Below, in pieces: positions 17,820 to 26,741 of a stretch of 64,000 nt of DNA. The translations under genes were made by a program, and so were the position numbers. The stretch's first letter is position 1. Each line of letters opens with the position of its first letter. The notes beneath the pieces are model-generated. The model was not told where the DNA came from and did not search any database. It saw nothing but the letters and a program-made list of their open reading frames with translations. Source of the stretch: Paraburkholderia phenoliruptrix (GTDB lineage: Bacteria; Pseudomonadota; Gammaproteobacteria; Burkholderiales; Burkholderiaceae); NCBI RefSeq assembly GCF_019511605.1, contig NZ_JAEUAV010000005.1, positions 62,001-126,000 on the forward strand, read 5' to 3'.

Positions 17820-18176
17820 TCAGCTCCCGCTCTTGCAAGGAAACGCCTTGCCGAGCCCGAGCGAAATCGCCGTGCTCGCGTTGTAACCCGCCACGTTCGG
17901 ATTTTCCGCGATGTACTTGCGCACAGCGTCCGTCAATTGCGCCGAACGCGCGTCCTGAGGCAAACAGAAATACTGACCGACGCGCGGGCCGGTGGTGCCG
18001 CCAATCGCGTCGATGGTATTGAAGATGCCGTCGGCGGCACCCTCGATGTACGCGGCGCACGCGCTGCGCGAGGCCACGTCGGTCTTCGTGCACAGCTTGT
18101 TGAGGTCGCCTCCCGTAAACGCGGCCGCCGATAACGGTACGGCAAACGCGCTGGCGAAAATCAAAGCCCGCAGCAT
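17820..18176 (-). CDS. Rap1a/Tai-like exported protein
   Basis: The 118-residue product has a signal peptide (cleavage near AAAF, residue 19-20) and four cysteines (29, 40, 71, 114) that could form two disulfides. The mature part, with GGDLNKLC, CAAYIEGAADG, FCLPQDA and VRKYIAENP, matches the Rap1a/Tai domain. That fold includes type VI secretion immunity proteins as well as many housekeeping periplasmic proteins. No cognate amidase effector or Type VI gene is nearby, so an immunity role is not supported by context. The exact function is unknown. Confidence 0.82.
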   Translation of the reverse strand: MLRALIFASAFAVPLSAAAFTGGDLNKLCTKTDVASRSACAAYIEGAADGIFNTIDAIGGTTGPRVGQYFCLPQDARSAQLTDAVRKYIAENPNVAGYNASTAISLGLGKAFPCKSGS

Positions 18177-18331
18177 GGTGTTCCTTTCCAGGGTCGTTTA
18201 TCAGGCGGTCTGCTGCCGCATCGGACGGTGCGCGCCCCAGGGCGCGCCAAAACCGTCATTCTGCACTGTTTTCCGGCGCGGCAGCACGCACGCGCCGCTA
18301 TCTTCAGGCAATAAGGTACGGAACCTGCGCG

Positions 18332-19087
18332 TTACTTAGGCTGCGTCTGCTGCATTTGCTGCAGGCGTGCGGTCAGGCCTTCGACCACGTCCGGCTCCTT
18401 GTAGGTCTTCGCGAAGTCGAGCGCCGTCAGGCCGAGCTGATTCTTCACGGTCAAATCGGCGCCGTTGTCGAGCAGCAGCTTCACCGTCGACACGTGCCCG
18501 CCGCGCGCGGCCATCATCAGCGGCGTGGTGCCGTTGGGCGAACCGGCATCCACGTAAGCGGAGTTGTCGAGCAGCAGTTTGACGATGTCGTCGTGACCGT
18601 TTGCGGCCGCGTAGTGCAGCGGCGCCCAGCCCTTCTTGTTGACCTCGGCGTCCTTGGCGATTAGCTGCTTGACGAAGTCCAGGTCGCCGTTCAGCGCCGC
18701 CATCATCATCGCGTTTTCGCCGGCCTTGTCCTCGATCTCGACGTTGGTCTTGGGATTCGCGAGCAGCAACGCGCCCACCTTGTCGGACTTCTCGCGCGCG
18801 GCCAGCACCAGCAGCGGCATGCCGTAATTGTCGACGCTGTTCGGGTCCATGCCTTTGGCGAGCAGTTTCCGCACGCCGTCGACATCGTCGAACTTGACCG
18901 ACTTGATCAGCGAGTCGATCGGCGCGGCCACGGCCGCCACCGGCACGGCGATGAGCGAGGCCAATGCGGCGCACGCAAGCGTCGCTGCCATCGCAACGCG
19001 CGAGACACGGCGGCGCGCCGGCGAACCTTGGGAAAAGCGCGTCGTGCGCGAATGCGGTGCGTGGGTCAATGTCGGTTCGTTCATCAT
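18332..19087 (-). CDS. Exported ankyrin-repeat protein
   Basis: The 251-residue protein has a basic start and a long hydrophobic signal (about residues 31-55, ending VAAVAAP), then five ankyrin repeats through residue 235. Clear consensus helices include GWAPLHYAAANGHDDIVKLL, NGTTPLMMAARGGHVSTVKL and LGLTALDFAK. Periplasmic ankyrin proteins mediate protein contacts; several are linked to oxidative stress or protection of catalase. No partner is obvious here. The ribosome site before ATG 19087 is weak (CTAAAG). It follows the Rap1a-like gene on the same strand in order of position, with a 155-base gap. Confidence 0.88.
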   Translation of the reverse strand: MMNEPTLTHAPHSRTTRFSQGSPARRRVSRVAMAATLACAALASLIAVPVAAVAAPIDSLIKSVKFDDVDGVRKLLAKGMDPNSVDNYGMPLLVLAAREKSDKVGALLLANPKTNVEIEDKAGENAMMMAALNGDLDFVKQLIAKDAEVNKKGWAPLHYAAANGHDDIVKLLLDNSAYVDAGSPNGTTPLMMAARGGHVSTVKLLLDNGADLTVKNQLGLTALDFAKTYKEPDVVEGLTARLQQMQQTQPK

Positions 19088-19132
19088 GTTTTACTTTAGA
19101 GTTCTGCCCTATCCTGTTGATTCTGCTACGTT

Positions 19133-19924
19133 CTATACACCAGCCGGAGCCGGAATCCGGAACAGGCGGAAGAAGTTCTGCGTTGTCGCGGCGGCCAGCG
19201 CCTCGTCGGTCATGTCGCGTTGTTGCGCGATGAAACGTCCGACATAACTCACGTACGCAGGTTCATTAGGTTTGCCGCGATACGGCACGGGCGCGAGATA
19301 CGGCGAATCGGTTTCGATCAGCAGGCGCTCCAGCGGCACGCGGCGCGCCACGTCCTGCACGTCGGTCGCGCTCTTGAACGTGACGATGCCCGACAGCGAG
19401 ATGTAGAAGTTTTGCGCCAGCGCCTGCTGTGCGACCGTCCACGGCTCGGTGAAGCAATGCATGACGCCGCCCGGCTCGCTCGCGCGCTCCTCGGCCATGA
19501 TGCGCAGCGTGTCTTCCGACGACGCACGCGTATGGATGATGAGCGGCTTGCCCGTGGCGTGCGCCGCGCGAATGTGCGTGCGAAAGCGCTCGCGCTGCCA
19601 TTCCATGTCGGCAATCGAGCGGCCTTCCAGACGGTAATAGTCGAGGCCCGTTTCGCCGATCGCGACGACCTTGGGGTGCTGCGCGAGTTCGACCAGCTCC
19701 GCGACGCCCGGTTCGCGCATGTGCTCATGGTCCGGATGCACGCCCACCGACGCATACACGTTCTCATGCCGGCTGGCGATGTCGAGAACGGACGGCAGCG
19801 TTTCCAGATCCACCGACACGCACAGCGCATGCGTGACCGAGTGGCTGCGCATGTTCTCGAGCACCTGCGGCAGGCGCTCGGCGAGTCCTTCGAAATTGAT
19901 GTGACAGTGCGAATCGACAAACAT
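19133..19924 (-). CDS. tatD: TatD-family metal-dependent hydrolase
   Basis: The 263-residue TIM-barrel hydrolase has metal-ligand positions His6 and His8 (DSHCH), Glu91 (GETGLDYY), His131, His156 and Asp206 (ETDSPYL), all in place. TatD proteins are DNases or D-aminoacyl-tRNA-type deacylases of uncertain physiological substrate. The ATG at 19924 is preferred over an in-frame TTG 15 bases upstream because AGGA fits it and the protein then begins MFVDSHCH. In many proteobacteria tatD follows holB and a PilZ gene; here a GNAT gene lies between. Confidence 0.92.
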   Translation of the reverse strand: MFVDSHCHINFEGLAERLPQVLENMRSHSVTHALCVSVDLETLPSVLDIASRHENVYASVGVHPDHEHMREPGVAELVELAQHPKVVAIGETGLDYYRLEGRSIADMEWQRERFRTHIRAAHATGKPLIIHTRASSEDTLRIMAEERASEPGGVMHCFTEPWTVAQQALAQNFYISLSGIVTFKSATDVQDVARRVPLERLLIETDSPYLAPVPYRGKPNEPAYVSYVGRFIAQQRDMTDEALAAATTQNFFRLFRIPAPAGV

Positions 19925-19957
19925 GGTGGTGTCCTGCAAATGGGTACCTGAAGCGGA

Positions 19958-20482
19958 TCAACCGGCCGCGGCGGAGGCGTCGAGGCGCTTGCCGAGGATC
20001 ACGAGGTCGCGCTCCACGCCGTCGAGCACGGCCACGCGCGGCAGCGACCCCCACGTGTCGAAGCCGAAACCGCGAAAGAGGCGCAGGCTCGCCTCGTTGT
20101 GGCCGAAAATGAAGCCGAGCGCCGTGTCGATGCCGAGCGCTGGTGCCGCCGTGAGTGCCGCAGCCAGCAACTGCTTGCCAAGGCCCTTGCCGCGCGCGCG
20201 TTCGTCCAGATAGATGCTCAGTTCCACGGTGCGCTGATAGGCCGGACGGCCGTAAAAGTCCGAGAAACTGAGCCATGCGGTCACGCGGCCCGGCTGCCCG
20301 GCGTCTTCGACCACCCACAGCGGGCGTTTGTGCGGCCCATGCGCGTGAAACCACGCAACCCGGCTCTCGATGCTGACAGGCTCGAGGTCGGCGGTCACCT
20401 GGCGGGAGGCGACCGTCGAGTTGTAAATGGCGACGATGGCGGGCAGATCGTCGAGCGTGGCATCGCGGTAGGACAGGCTCAT
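19958..20482 (-). CDS. GNAT N-acetyltransferase, phosphinothricin-acetyltransferase-like
   Basis: The 174-residue product has the GNAT layout: RDATLDDLPAIVAIYN at the start, VELSIYLDERARGKGLGKQLL as the acetyl-CoA binding motif (around residues 86-106), FGHNEASLRLFRGFGF and a closing strand. The opening and the WFHAHGPHKRPLWV segment resemble the PAT/Bar subgroup that acetylates small amino-containing compounds. The true substrate is unknown. It lies between holB and tatD on the same strand with short gaps (80 and 33 bases), so co-transcription is likely. The upstream frame continues into holB antisense-like sequence and is not part of the protein. Confidence 0.88.
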   Translation of the reverse strand: MSLSYRDATLDDLPAIVAIYNSTVASRQVTADLEPVSIESRVAWFHAHGPHKRPLWVVEDAGQPGRVTAWLSFSDFYGRPAYQRTVELSIYLDERARGKGLGKQLLAAALTAAPALGIDTALGFIFGHNEASLRLFRGFGFDTWGSLPRVAVLDGVERDLVILGKRLDASAAAG

Positions 20483-20562
20483 GGTGCGTTCAGGTTGAAA
20501 TGAAGGACCGGCGTACGGAAAACGTTCGATTCGAAGCCCGCTGGACGCCGCGGGCCGCGCCG

Positions 20563-21606
20563 TCATGCAAAAAGCTCGCGGTAACCGAGAAACAGCTCCT
20601 CGAATACGAGCCGCGCGTTCAGCGGGTGATTCTCGACCGCGCGCTGCCGCGTGACGGTGCGCATGAAGCGCGCGAACGCGCTCGCGTCGGCCTGCGCCGC
20701 GCAGCGCGCGAGCGCCGCCGAGGCCTGCGGAAAATAACGCGGGGCACCCGCCGTGCGCTGGGCAAGCAGGTCGTAGGTCCAGCGCTGCAGCCAGCCGAGC
20801 ACCAGCGGCACCGGCAGCTTCTGCAGCGCCTCGCCGCACGCAAAGGCGTCGCATTCGGGCCCTGCGGCGAGTTGCTTGAGCGTCCAGTCGCGCAACGCAC
20901 GGTTTTCGTCGCTGGCGAGCGCGAGCGCGGTAAGCGGCGCGCCGCCTGCTTCGGCGAGCAGCGCCTGGGCCTCCTCCACGCCTTGCGCGGCGAGCCACTG
21001 GGTTGCGACTTCGGATGCCGGCAGGCTCATTGGCCATTGGCGGCAACGGCTGATGATAGTCGGCAACAGCCGGTCGATGCGCGCGGACACCATCAGAAAC
21101 ACCACGCCCGCCGGCGGCTCCTCGAGCGTCTTCAGGAGCGCATTGGCTGCCGCGACGTTCAGCGCTTCGGCCGGGTACAGCACCACCACGCGGGCGCCGC
21201 CGCGGTGCGAGCCGACGCCGACGAAGTCCAGCAAGCCGCGAATCTGCTCGATCTTGATTTCCTTGCTCGGCGTGCGTGTTTTTTTACCTTCGTCTGCATC
21301 GGACTTGTCGGCTTTTTCCGCTTTGTCGTCCGCGCCGTTGCCGATGCCCGCTTCAGCGGCAAGCGCCTCGGGCACGACGATCCGGTAATCCGGGTGATTG
21401 CCCTGTGCGAACCAGTTGCACGCGACACACTCGCCGCACGGCTCGCCGTTCGCCTGCTGGGCTTCGCACAAAAGACCCTGTGCGAGGTGCTGCGCAAAGC
21501 GCAGCTTGCCGATGCCCGCCTGGCCATGCAGCAACAATGCATGCGGCCAGTGGGCACGCAACTGCTGCAGGCGGTTCCAGTCATCGGTCTGCCACGGATA
21601 AATCAT
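20563..21606 (-). CDS. holB: DNA polymerase III delta-prime subunit
   Basis: Clamp-loader subunit of 347 residues. It has a P-loop-like GQAGIGKLRFA, a zinc cluster (Cys at CEAQ and the CGECVAC group), the LYPAEALNVAAANALLKTLEEPP segment and the sensor SRCRQWPM (SRC motif). An insert of about 30 charged residues (GADDKAEKADKSDADEGKK region) lies before the SKEIKIEQIR segment; such inserts are common in Burkholderia homologues. It follows tmk by 93 bases, the conserved tmk-holB order. Confidence 0.93.
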   Translation of the reverse strand: MIYPWQTDDWNRLQQLRAHWPHALLLHGQAGIGKLRFAQHLAQGLLCEAQQANGEPCGECVACNWFAQGNHPDYRIVVPEALAAEAGIGNGADDKAEKADKSDADEGKKTRTPSKEIKIEQIRGLLDFVGVGSHRGGARVVVLYPAEALNVAAANALLKTLEEPPAGVVFLMVSARIDRLLPTIISRCRQWPMSLPASEVATQWLAAQGVEEAQALLAEAGGAPLTALALASDENRALRDWTLKQLAAGPECDAFACGEALQKLPVPLVLGWLQRWTYDLLAQRTAGAPRYFPQASAALARCAAQADASAFARFMRTVTRQRAVENHPLNARLVFEELFLGYRELFA

Positions 21607-21699
21607 TGTTTGTCTTTGAAATCAATTGGTTGCAAGCAAAATCCGAGAAACTACGCGATGCAGCGGCGCTTTGTTAGCAACGCACATAGGGCTATAAAA

Positions 21700-22320
21700 T
21701 CAAAGCTTTGCGAGCAGATCTTCAAGCTGTTTCTGGATTCGGAGGATGCTCTGCGACGAGTCAATGATAGCGAACCGATAAGGCGCCTCCTCGGCGCGGC
21801 GCAGGTATTCGGCGCGCGTGCGCTCGAAAAAAGCCGCCGATTCCCGCTCGAAACGGTCCGGGTCACGGGCCGCGCTGCGCCGTTCATTGGCAATCTCGGG
21901 CGCGAGGTCGAACAGCACCGTCAGATCCGGCTGGAAGCCGCCCTGCACCCAGCGCTCCAACGTTTCCAGCTTGTCGCGCGGCAGGCCGCGACCGCCGCCC
22001 TGGTAGGCGAAGGTGGCGTCGGTGAAGCGGTCGGACAGTACCCAGTCGCCGCGCGCGAGCGCCGGCTCGATCACTTCTGCCAGATGCTGGCGGCGCAGCG
22101 CGAACATCAGAAGCGCCTCGGTTTCCAGATCCATTTTCTGATGCAGCACGATTTCGCGAATCTGCTCGCCAAGCGGCGTGCCGCCGGGCTCGCGCGTCAT
22201 GACGACCGAGCGGCCGGTGGCCGCCACCTTCTGCTCGAGCCGCTCGCGGAACCAGGCGAGATGCGTCGTCTTGCCGGCGCCGTCTATGCCTTCGAACGTG
22301 ATGAATTTGCCGCGCGCCAT
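21700..22320 (-). CDS. tmk: Thymidylate kinase
   Basis: Phosphorylates dTMP to dTDP. The 206-residue protein has the P-loop GIDGAGKTT at 11-19, the DRF motif at 97-99, and the lid region with QGGGRGL. Its ATG follows the stop of mltG with no gap, so the two are translated from one message. AT-rich sequence after tmk (21,607-21,699) may contain a separate promoter for holB. Confidence 0.95.
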   Translation of the reverse strand: MARGKFITFEGIDGAGKTTHLAWFRERLEQKVAATGRSVVMTREPGGTPLGEQIREIVLHQKMDLETEALLMFALRRQHLAEVIEPALARGDWVLSDRFTDATFAYQGGGRGLPRDKLETLERWVQGGFQPDLTVLFDLAPEIANERRSAARDPDRFERESAAFFERTRAEYLRRAEEAPYRFAIIDSSQSILRIQKQLEDLLAKL

Positions 22321-23331
22321 TTATTGCCCTCGAATATATTTGTCCACGGCCTTGTTGTGATCGCCGAGTGTGTCGGAAAAGATGCTGCTGCCGTCGCCGC
22401 GCGAGACGAAGTACAGCGCGTTCGTCTGCGCCGGGTTCATCGCCGCCTGCAGCGAGGCGACGCCGGGCAGCGAGATCGGCGTGGGCGGCAGGCCCATGCG
22501 GGTGTAGGTATTGTAGGGAGTGTCCGTCTGCAGGTCCTTCTTGCGGATGCGCCCGGTGTAGCTCTCGCCCATTCCGTAAATGACCGTCGGGTCGGTCTGC
22601 AGCGGCATGCCTACCCGCAGACGGTTCGCGAACACTGCCGCGACCATCGGGCGGTCCGACTTCTTGCCGGTTTCCTTTTCGATGATCGAGGCCATGATCA
22701 GCGCCTCGTATGGCGTTCTGTACGGCAGATTGGGCGCGCGCGCAAGCCATGCTTCGTCCAGGCGCACCCGCATCAGGTGGTACGCGCGGCGGTACACGTC
22801 CAGATCGCTCGTGTTCTTGTCGAACAGATAGGTGTCCGGGAAAAACAGCCCCTCGCCGTTGCCGAGCGACGCTTCCGGCGCGCCGATCGCGCTCATCAGT
22901 TGGGCATCGTTCATGCCTACGCTGTCGTGCCTGAGCGCGGGGTTCGCGTCGAGTTCCGCGCGCATGCGCCTGAAGGTCCACCCCTCGATGATCGTCGCGA
23001 CATACTCGTTGACGTCGCCGCGAGCAATTTTTTGCAGCACTTCGTAGGGCGTCACGCCGGTCTTGAACTCGTAGTTGCCCGACTTCAGTTCGCTCTGAAG
23101 CCCGAGCAGCCGCGTCATCGCGATAAACAGCTCCGGCTCGACCGGCACGCCGCCGCGATTGAGCTGCAGCGTGACGCTGCGCAGGCTGCTGTGCGGTTTG
23201 ACGGTGACGTCCAGTTGCGCGGGGTTCAGCTCGAGCGGGCTATTGGCCCAGTGGTATCCGCCAGCAATCGCAGCTGCGGCCAGCACGAGAACAATCGAGC
23301 CGGCGATCAAACATTTCTTGAAGAGGGACAT
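22321..23331 (-). CDS. mltG: Endolytic murein transglycosylase
   Basis: YceG-like membrane enzyme that cleaves nascent glycan strands and sets their length. The 336-residue protein has one N-terminal membrane anchor (about 7-27), a LysM-like region, and the catalytic YceG domain. The conserved Glu218 lies in ASIIEKETG. Other signatures are EGLFFPDTY, DPTVIYG and TPYNTYTRMGLPPTPIS. It is the first gene of the mltG-tmk-holB-GNAT-tatD run and diverges from ygfZ over 77 bases. Confidence 0.94.
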   Translation of the reverse strand: MSLFKKCLIAGSIVLVLAAAAIAGGYHWANSPLELNPAQLDVTVKPHSSLRSVTLQLNRGGVPVEPELFIAMTRLLGLQSELKSGNYEFKTGVTPYEVLQKIARGDVNEYVATIIEGWTFRRMRAELDANPALRHDSVGMNDAQLMSAIGAPEASLGNGEGLFFPDTYLFDKNTSDLDVYRRAYHLMRVRLDEAWLARAPNLPYRTPYEALIMASIIEKETGKKSDRPMVAAVFANRLRVGMPLQTDPTVIYGMGESYTGRIRKKDLQTDTPYNTYTRMGLPPTPISLPGVASLQAAMNPAQTNALYFVSRGDGSSIFSDTLGDHNKAVDKYIRGQ

Positions 23332-23408
23332 GAAAACGTGGCTGGGTTGGACTGCATATAATACTTGTTTGCCTTAGCCAAAGTCAGAATTGACTGTTCC
23401 CGGAATCC
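23332..23408. promoter_or_regulatory. Divergent promoter region mltG/ygfZ
   Basis: A 77-base AT-richer spacer. TATAAT occurs at 23357-23362 on the plus strand but lacks a matching -35. The minus strand has TATTAT preceded 18 bases upstream by CTGACT, a plausible mltG promoter. These are visual calls only. Confidence 0.35.
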
Positions 23409-24533
23409 ATGACCACACCGCTCGCTACCGCTTCAGGCAATCCTTCGGCCGGTTCCCCGGCGACTCCCGTGGGCAGCTCTTCGGGCGCCGCCCCGGCCAC
23501 ATCGGCCGGCGTGGCGTCGAGCGCGGCCGCAACCGCGCTGCCGGTCCTGCCGCGCCCGTCGGCCGATGAGTTCGACGCCGCCCTCGAACACGGCGCCTTC
23601 ACGGTGCTCACGCAGTTTGGCGTCATCGACGCAACCGGCGACGACGCGGCGGCGTTTCTGCACGGTCAACTGACGAACGACACCCAGCATCTCGATGCAG
23701 CCAACGCGCGCCTTGCCGGCTACTGCTCGGCAAAGGGCCGCCTGCTCGCCTCGTTCCTGACCTGGCGCAGCGGCGACACGCTTCGCCTGCTGGTTTCGAG
23801 AGACCTGCAGGCGGCGGTGCAAAAACGCCTTTCCATGTTCATCCTGCGCGCCAAGGCGAAACTCGCCGATGCCAGCGGCGAACTCGCGGTGATCGGCCTT
23901 GCGGGCGACGTGCGCAAGGCGCTCTCGGGCGTCTTCGACGCGCTGCCGGACGGCGTTCACGTGAAGGTGGACGGCGCGGCCGGCTCGCTGATCCGCGTGC
24001 CCGACGCGTTCGAGCGCCTGCGCTACCTGTGGATCGGGCCCAAGGCGCAGATCGAAGCGCATCTGCCCGCGCTCGGCGAAAAGTTGCAGCAGGTCTCGCC
24101 GGCGGTGTGGGACTGGCTCGACATCCGCGCGGGCGAGCCGCGTATCACGCAGCCGGTGGTCGAACAGTTCGTGCCGCAAATGGTCAATTTCGACGTGCTC
24201 GGCGCGGTCAATTTCAAGAAGGGCTGCTATCCCGGCCAGGAAGTGGTGGCGCGCAGCCAGTATCGCGGCACGATCAAGCGGCGCACCTCGCTCGCCAACG
24301 TGGCGGGCGAGCTGGACACAGTGAAGGCGGGCGTCGAACTCTTCCACTCCGACGACCCGGGCCAGCCGTGCGGCATGGTGGTGAACGCGGCGTCGGCGCG
24401 CGACGGCGGCGTCGACGTTCTGGTGGAGATCAAGCTGGCCGCGCTGGAAAGCGGCTCGGTGCATCTCGGCGCTGCCGACGGCCCGGCGCTGCGCTTTCTC
24501 GCACTGCCCTACGGACTGCCCACCGAGGTTTGA
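23409..24533 (+). CDS. ygfZ: tRNA-modifying/Fe-S repair folate-binding protein YgfZ
   Basis: A GcvT-like folate-binding protein of 374 residues needed for repair or maintenance of certain iron-sulfur enzymes. The hallmark KGCYPGQEVVAR motif with its cysteine lies at about residues 270-281. An N-terminal Ala/Pro/Ser-rich extension of about 50 residues (ATASGNPSAGSPATPVGS) precedes the conserved FTVLTQFGVIDATGDDAAAFLHGQLTND start; the true start could be slightly downstream. It diverges from mltG, the usual arrangement in Burkholderiaceae. Confidence 0.92.
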   Translation: MTTPLATASGNPSAGSPATPVGSSSGAAPATSAGVASSAAATALPVLPRPSADEFDAALEHGAFTVLTQFGVIDATGDDAAAFLHGQLTNDTQHLDAANARLAGYCSAKGRLLASFLTWRSGDTLRLLVSRDLQAAVQKRLSMFILRAKAKLADASGELAVIGLAGDVRKALSGVFDALPDGVHVKVDGAAGSLIRVPDAFERLRYLWIGPKAQIEAHLPALGEKLQQVSPAVWDWLDIRAGEPRITQPVVEQFVPQMVNFDVLGAVNFKKGCYPGQEVVARSQYRGTIKRRTSLANVAGELDTVKAGVELFHSDDPGQPCGMVVNAASARDGGVDVLVEIKLAALESGSVHLGAADGPALRFLALPYGLPTEV

Positions 24534-24597
24534 GCGGAGCATTACTGCTTTCGACGCCGCGGCCGGCCGCAGTCAACGCGGCGGCCGAGGTGGACCG

Positions 24598-24660
24598 GCT
24601 GTTGGGCCGCTGTTGGCCCGCTGTTGGCCCGCTGTTGGCCCGCTGTTGGCCCGCTCTTGG
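24598..24660. repeat. 11-bp tandem array GCTGTTGGCCC
   Basis: Four perfect GCTGTTGGCCC units, preceded by GCTGTTGGGCC and followed by a degenerate copy, lie in the spacer between ygfZ and the NRDE gene. The 11-bp period excludes a coding repeat and is close to one helical turn. Confidence 0.9.
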
Positions 24661-24737
24661 CTGGCTCTTGACCGGCCTTCTCGCCTGCATTCCTGCTCGC
24701 CCTTGCGTTTTGACGCAACAACCGGGAGAGGTCCCCG

Positions 24738-25670
24738 ATGTGCCTGATCGTGTTCGACTGGCGACCCGATGCGCTCGACGGTCCGCTCTTCACGCTTGCC
24801 GCGAATCGCGACGAATTTTTTCGACGCACGGCCCAGCCGATCGGCTGGTGGCACGACGCGAGCGGCGTGCTGGCGGGCCGCGACCTGGTGGGCGGCGGGA
24901 CCTGGCTCGGCATGTCGCGCGACGGCCGCTTTGCCGCGCTCACCAACTACCGCGCGCCGCACGACATGCGCGTGGATGCGCCGACCCGCGGCACGCTCGT
25001 CAGCGACTGGCTGAGTTCCGGGCGCCCCGGCGTTCACCTCGCGCCGGGCCGGGGCGAAACCGACGTCAACCATAAGGCCCCGCGCGAGAATCAAAGCGAC
25101 GCCGGGACCGGCGAAGACAACGTCGGCGCGGAGCACGAATCTCCCCTTGCCTACCTGCACCGCGTCGCGCGCACCGGCGAGATCTACAACGGTTTCAACC
25201 TGCTGGTGAGCGACTGGAAGCGCCGGGAACTGGCGTGGTACTGCAATCGCTCGAACCTCGCGCCGACGCTGCTCGCGCCCGGCACGCACGGCATCTCCAA
25301 CGCGATTCTCGATACCCCGTGGCCCAAGCTCGTCAGAAAGCGCAGCGAGCTGCGCGAATTGCTCGCGCGCGATCCGATGCCGCCGCTCGAACGTCTGATC
25401 GACCTGATGCGCGATCCGCGCGTGGCGTCCGACGCCGAGTTGCCTTCCACCGGCATTCCGCTCGAACGCGAGCGGGCGCTCTCGGCAGCGTTCATCGAAA
25501 CGCCCGAGTACGGGACGCGCGGCACGACAGCGCTGCGGGTCGTCGCCAACGGCGAGATGGTCAGCGTGGCGGTGGCGGAACGCAGCGACGACAACGGCTC
25601 GCACCGCATCGTGCGACCCGGCGATTTCGAACGCAGCTTCGCGTTCAACGTCGAGCGGCAGATCGCCTAG
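24738..25670 (+). CDS. NRDE/TANGO2-family protein
   Basis: The 310-residue protein begins MCLIVFDW and has the diagnostic NRDE tetrad in LAANRDEFF, followed by GGGTWLGMSRDGRFAALTNYR and YNGFNLLVSD. The family (TANGO2 in eukaryotes) resembles Ntn hydrolases, with Cys2 as the potential nucleophile. A role in heme handling has been proposed for some members. GGGAGAGG precedes the ATG. An Arg/Asp/Glu-rich insert (about residues 105-138) is longer than in many homologues. It converges with the hydrolase gene, with stop codons directly adjacent. Confidence 0.88.
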   Translation: MCLIVFDWRPDALDGPLFTLAANRDEFFRRTAQPIGWWHDASGVLAGRDLVGGGTWLGMSRDGRFAALTNYRAPHDMRVDAPTRGTLVSDWLSSGRPGVHLAPGRGETDVNHKAPRENQSDAGTGEDNVGAEHESPLAYLHRVARTGEIYNGFNLLVSDWKRRELAWYCNRSNLAPTLLAPGTHGISNAILDTPWPKLVRKRSELRELLARDPMPPLERLIDLMRDPRVASDAELPSTGIPLERERALSAAFIETPEYGTRGTTALRVVANGEMVSVAVAERSDDNGSHRIVRPGDFERSFAFNVERQIA

Positions 25671-26630
25671 TCAGTCTATGCGCCATGCTGCGCGCAGCGC
25701 CGCTGCGGCATCCGCATGCGCCTGCGCGACGTCGGGCACGTAGCCGCCCATCTTGAAGAATTCGTGGATCATGCCCGGATAGCGCGTGAGCGTCACCGCA
25801 TTGCCCGCGCTACGCAGTTTCTCGGCGTAGGCGTCGCCTTCGTCGCTGAGCGGGTCGTATTCGGCGGTGGCTATCCAGGCCGGCGCAAGACCGCCGAACC
25901 CGGGCGCACCGCGCGTGCCGTCGAGCGGCGCGAAACGCCAGTCGTCGCGATCGCCGGGGTCGCGCACGTACTGGTTGAAGAACCATTGAATCGTATCGCC
26001 CGACAGCAGAAAGCCATTGGCAAGACGCGAGTGCGAATCGGTCTGCTGATAGCCGGTGGTGCCCGGATAGATCAGCAATTGCAGCGCGAGCGGGATACCG
26101 GCGTCGCGCGCGAGCACCGCGCACACCGTCGCGAGCGTGCCGCCTGCGCTGTCGCCGCCCACCGCGAGCCGCGCCGCGTCGATGCCGAATTCCGCCGCGT
26201 GCGCGTGCAGCCAGGTGAGCGCGTCGAAAGCGTCGTCGACGGCGGTCGGGAATTTGTGCTCGGGCGCGAGCCGGTAATCCACCGAGAGCACCGCGCATTG
26301 GCCGTCGCGCGCGAACATGCGGCACAGTGCGTCGTGCGTGTTGACGCTGCCCACGGTGAAGCCGCCGCCGTGATAGTAGACGAGCGCCGCGGCAGGCTCG
26401 GCCCAGCTCGGCTCGCTCGCGTGATAAAGACGCGCGCCGATCGCAGCGCCGTCGCGTGTGGGAATGCGCAGGTCTTCCACGGCGAACATGGGCGCCGCTG
26501 GAATCTCCAGAATCGGCGCGCTTTTTTCATACGACGCGCGCGCCGCTTGCGGCGTCATGTCGTGCAGCTGCGGGCGCCTCGCGCGCGCGATCATGTCGAG
26601 TACCTGCTCGATCTTCGGATTCAACGGCAT
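25671..26630 (-). CDS. Alpha/beta hydrolase of the hormone-sensitive-lipase (HSL) esterase family
   Basis: The 319-residue esterase has the oxyanion motif HGGG at 87-90, nucleophile Ser161 in GDSAGG, an Asp in YDPLSDEG and a C-terminal His in GMIHEF. These are the usual HSL/family IV catalytic elements. It should hydrolyse short-chain acyl esters; the natural substrate is unknown. The ATG at 26630 begins at the normal N-terminus (MPLNPKIEQVLDMI); the ribosome site there is weak. A 111-base spacer separates it from the SDR gene upstream on the same strand. Confidence 0.9.
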   Translation of the reverse strand: MPLNPKIEQVLDMIARARRPQLHDMTPQAARASYEKSAPILEIPAAPMFAVEDLRIPTRDGAAIGARLYHASEPSWAEPAAALVYYHGGGFTVGSVNTHDALCRMFARDGQCAVLSVDYRLAPEHKFPTAVDDAFDALTWLHAHAAEFGIDAARLAVGGDSAGGTLATVCAVLARDAGIPLALQLLIYPGTTGYQQTDSHSRLANGFLLSGDTIQWFFNQYVRDPGDRDDWRFAPLDGTRGAPGFGGLAPAWIATAEYDPLSDEGDAYAEKLRSAGNAVTLTRYPGMIHEFFKMGGYVPDVAQAHADAAAALRAAWRID

Positions 26631-26741
26631 GTGACGTGAGATGACGTGTGACGGCGCGCAGGCGCCCAAGGTTGACGATAGGTGGAGACTGCGGCTGGGC
26701 GGGTGCGAGACCTCGGCTGCCGCATCGCCCGGTAGCTGACT

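Noticed and set aside
17820..18176. Type VI secretion immunity gene for the Rap1a/Tai-like protein
   Set aside because: No effector, VgrG, Hcp or other Type VI gene lies near it, and the domain is common in non-immunity proteins.
20500..23361. Very long plus-strand open frame (953 codons) opposite holB, tmk and mltG
   Set aside because: Its translation is Arg/Ala/His-rich and matches nothing, while the minus strand holds three well-known genes. It is the shadow frame expected in high-GC DNA.
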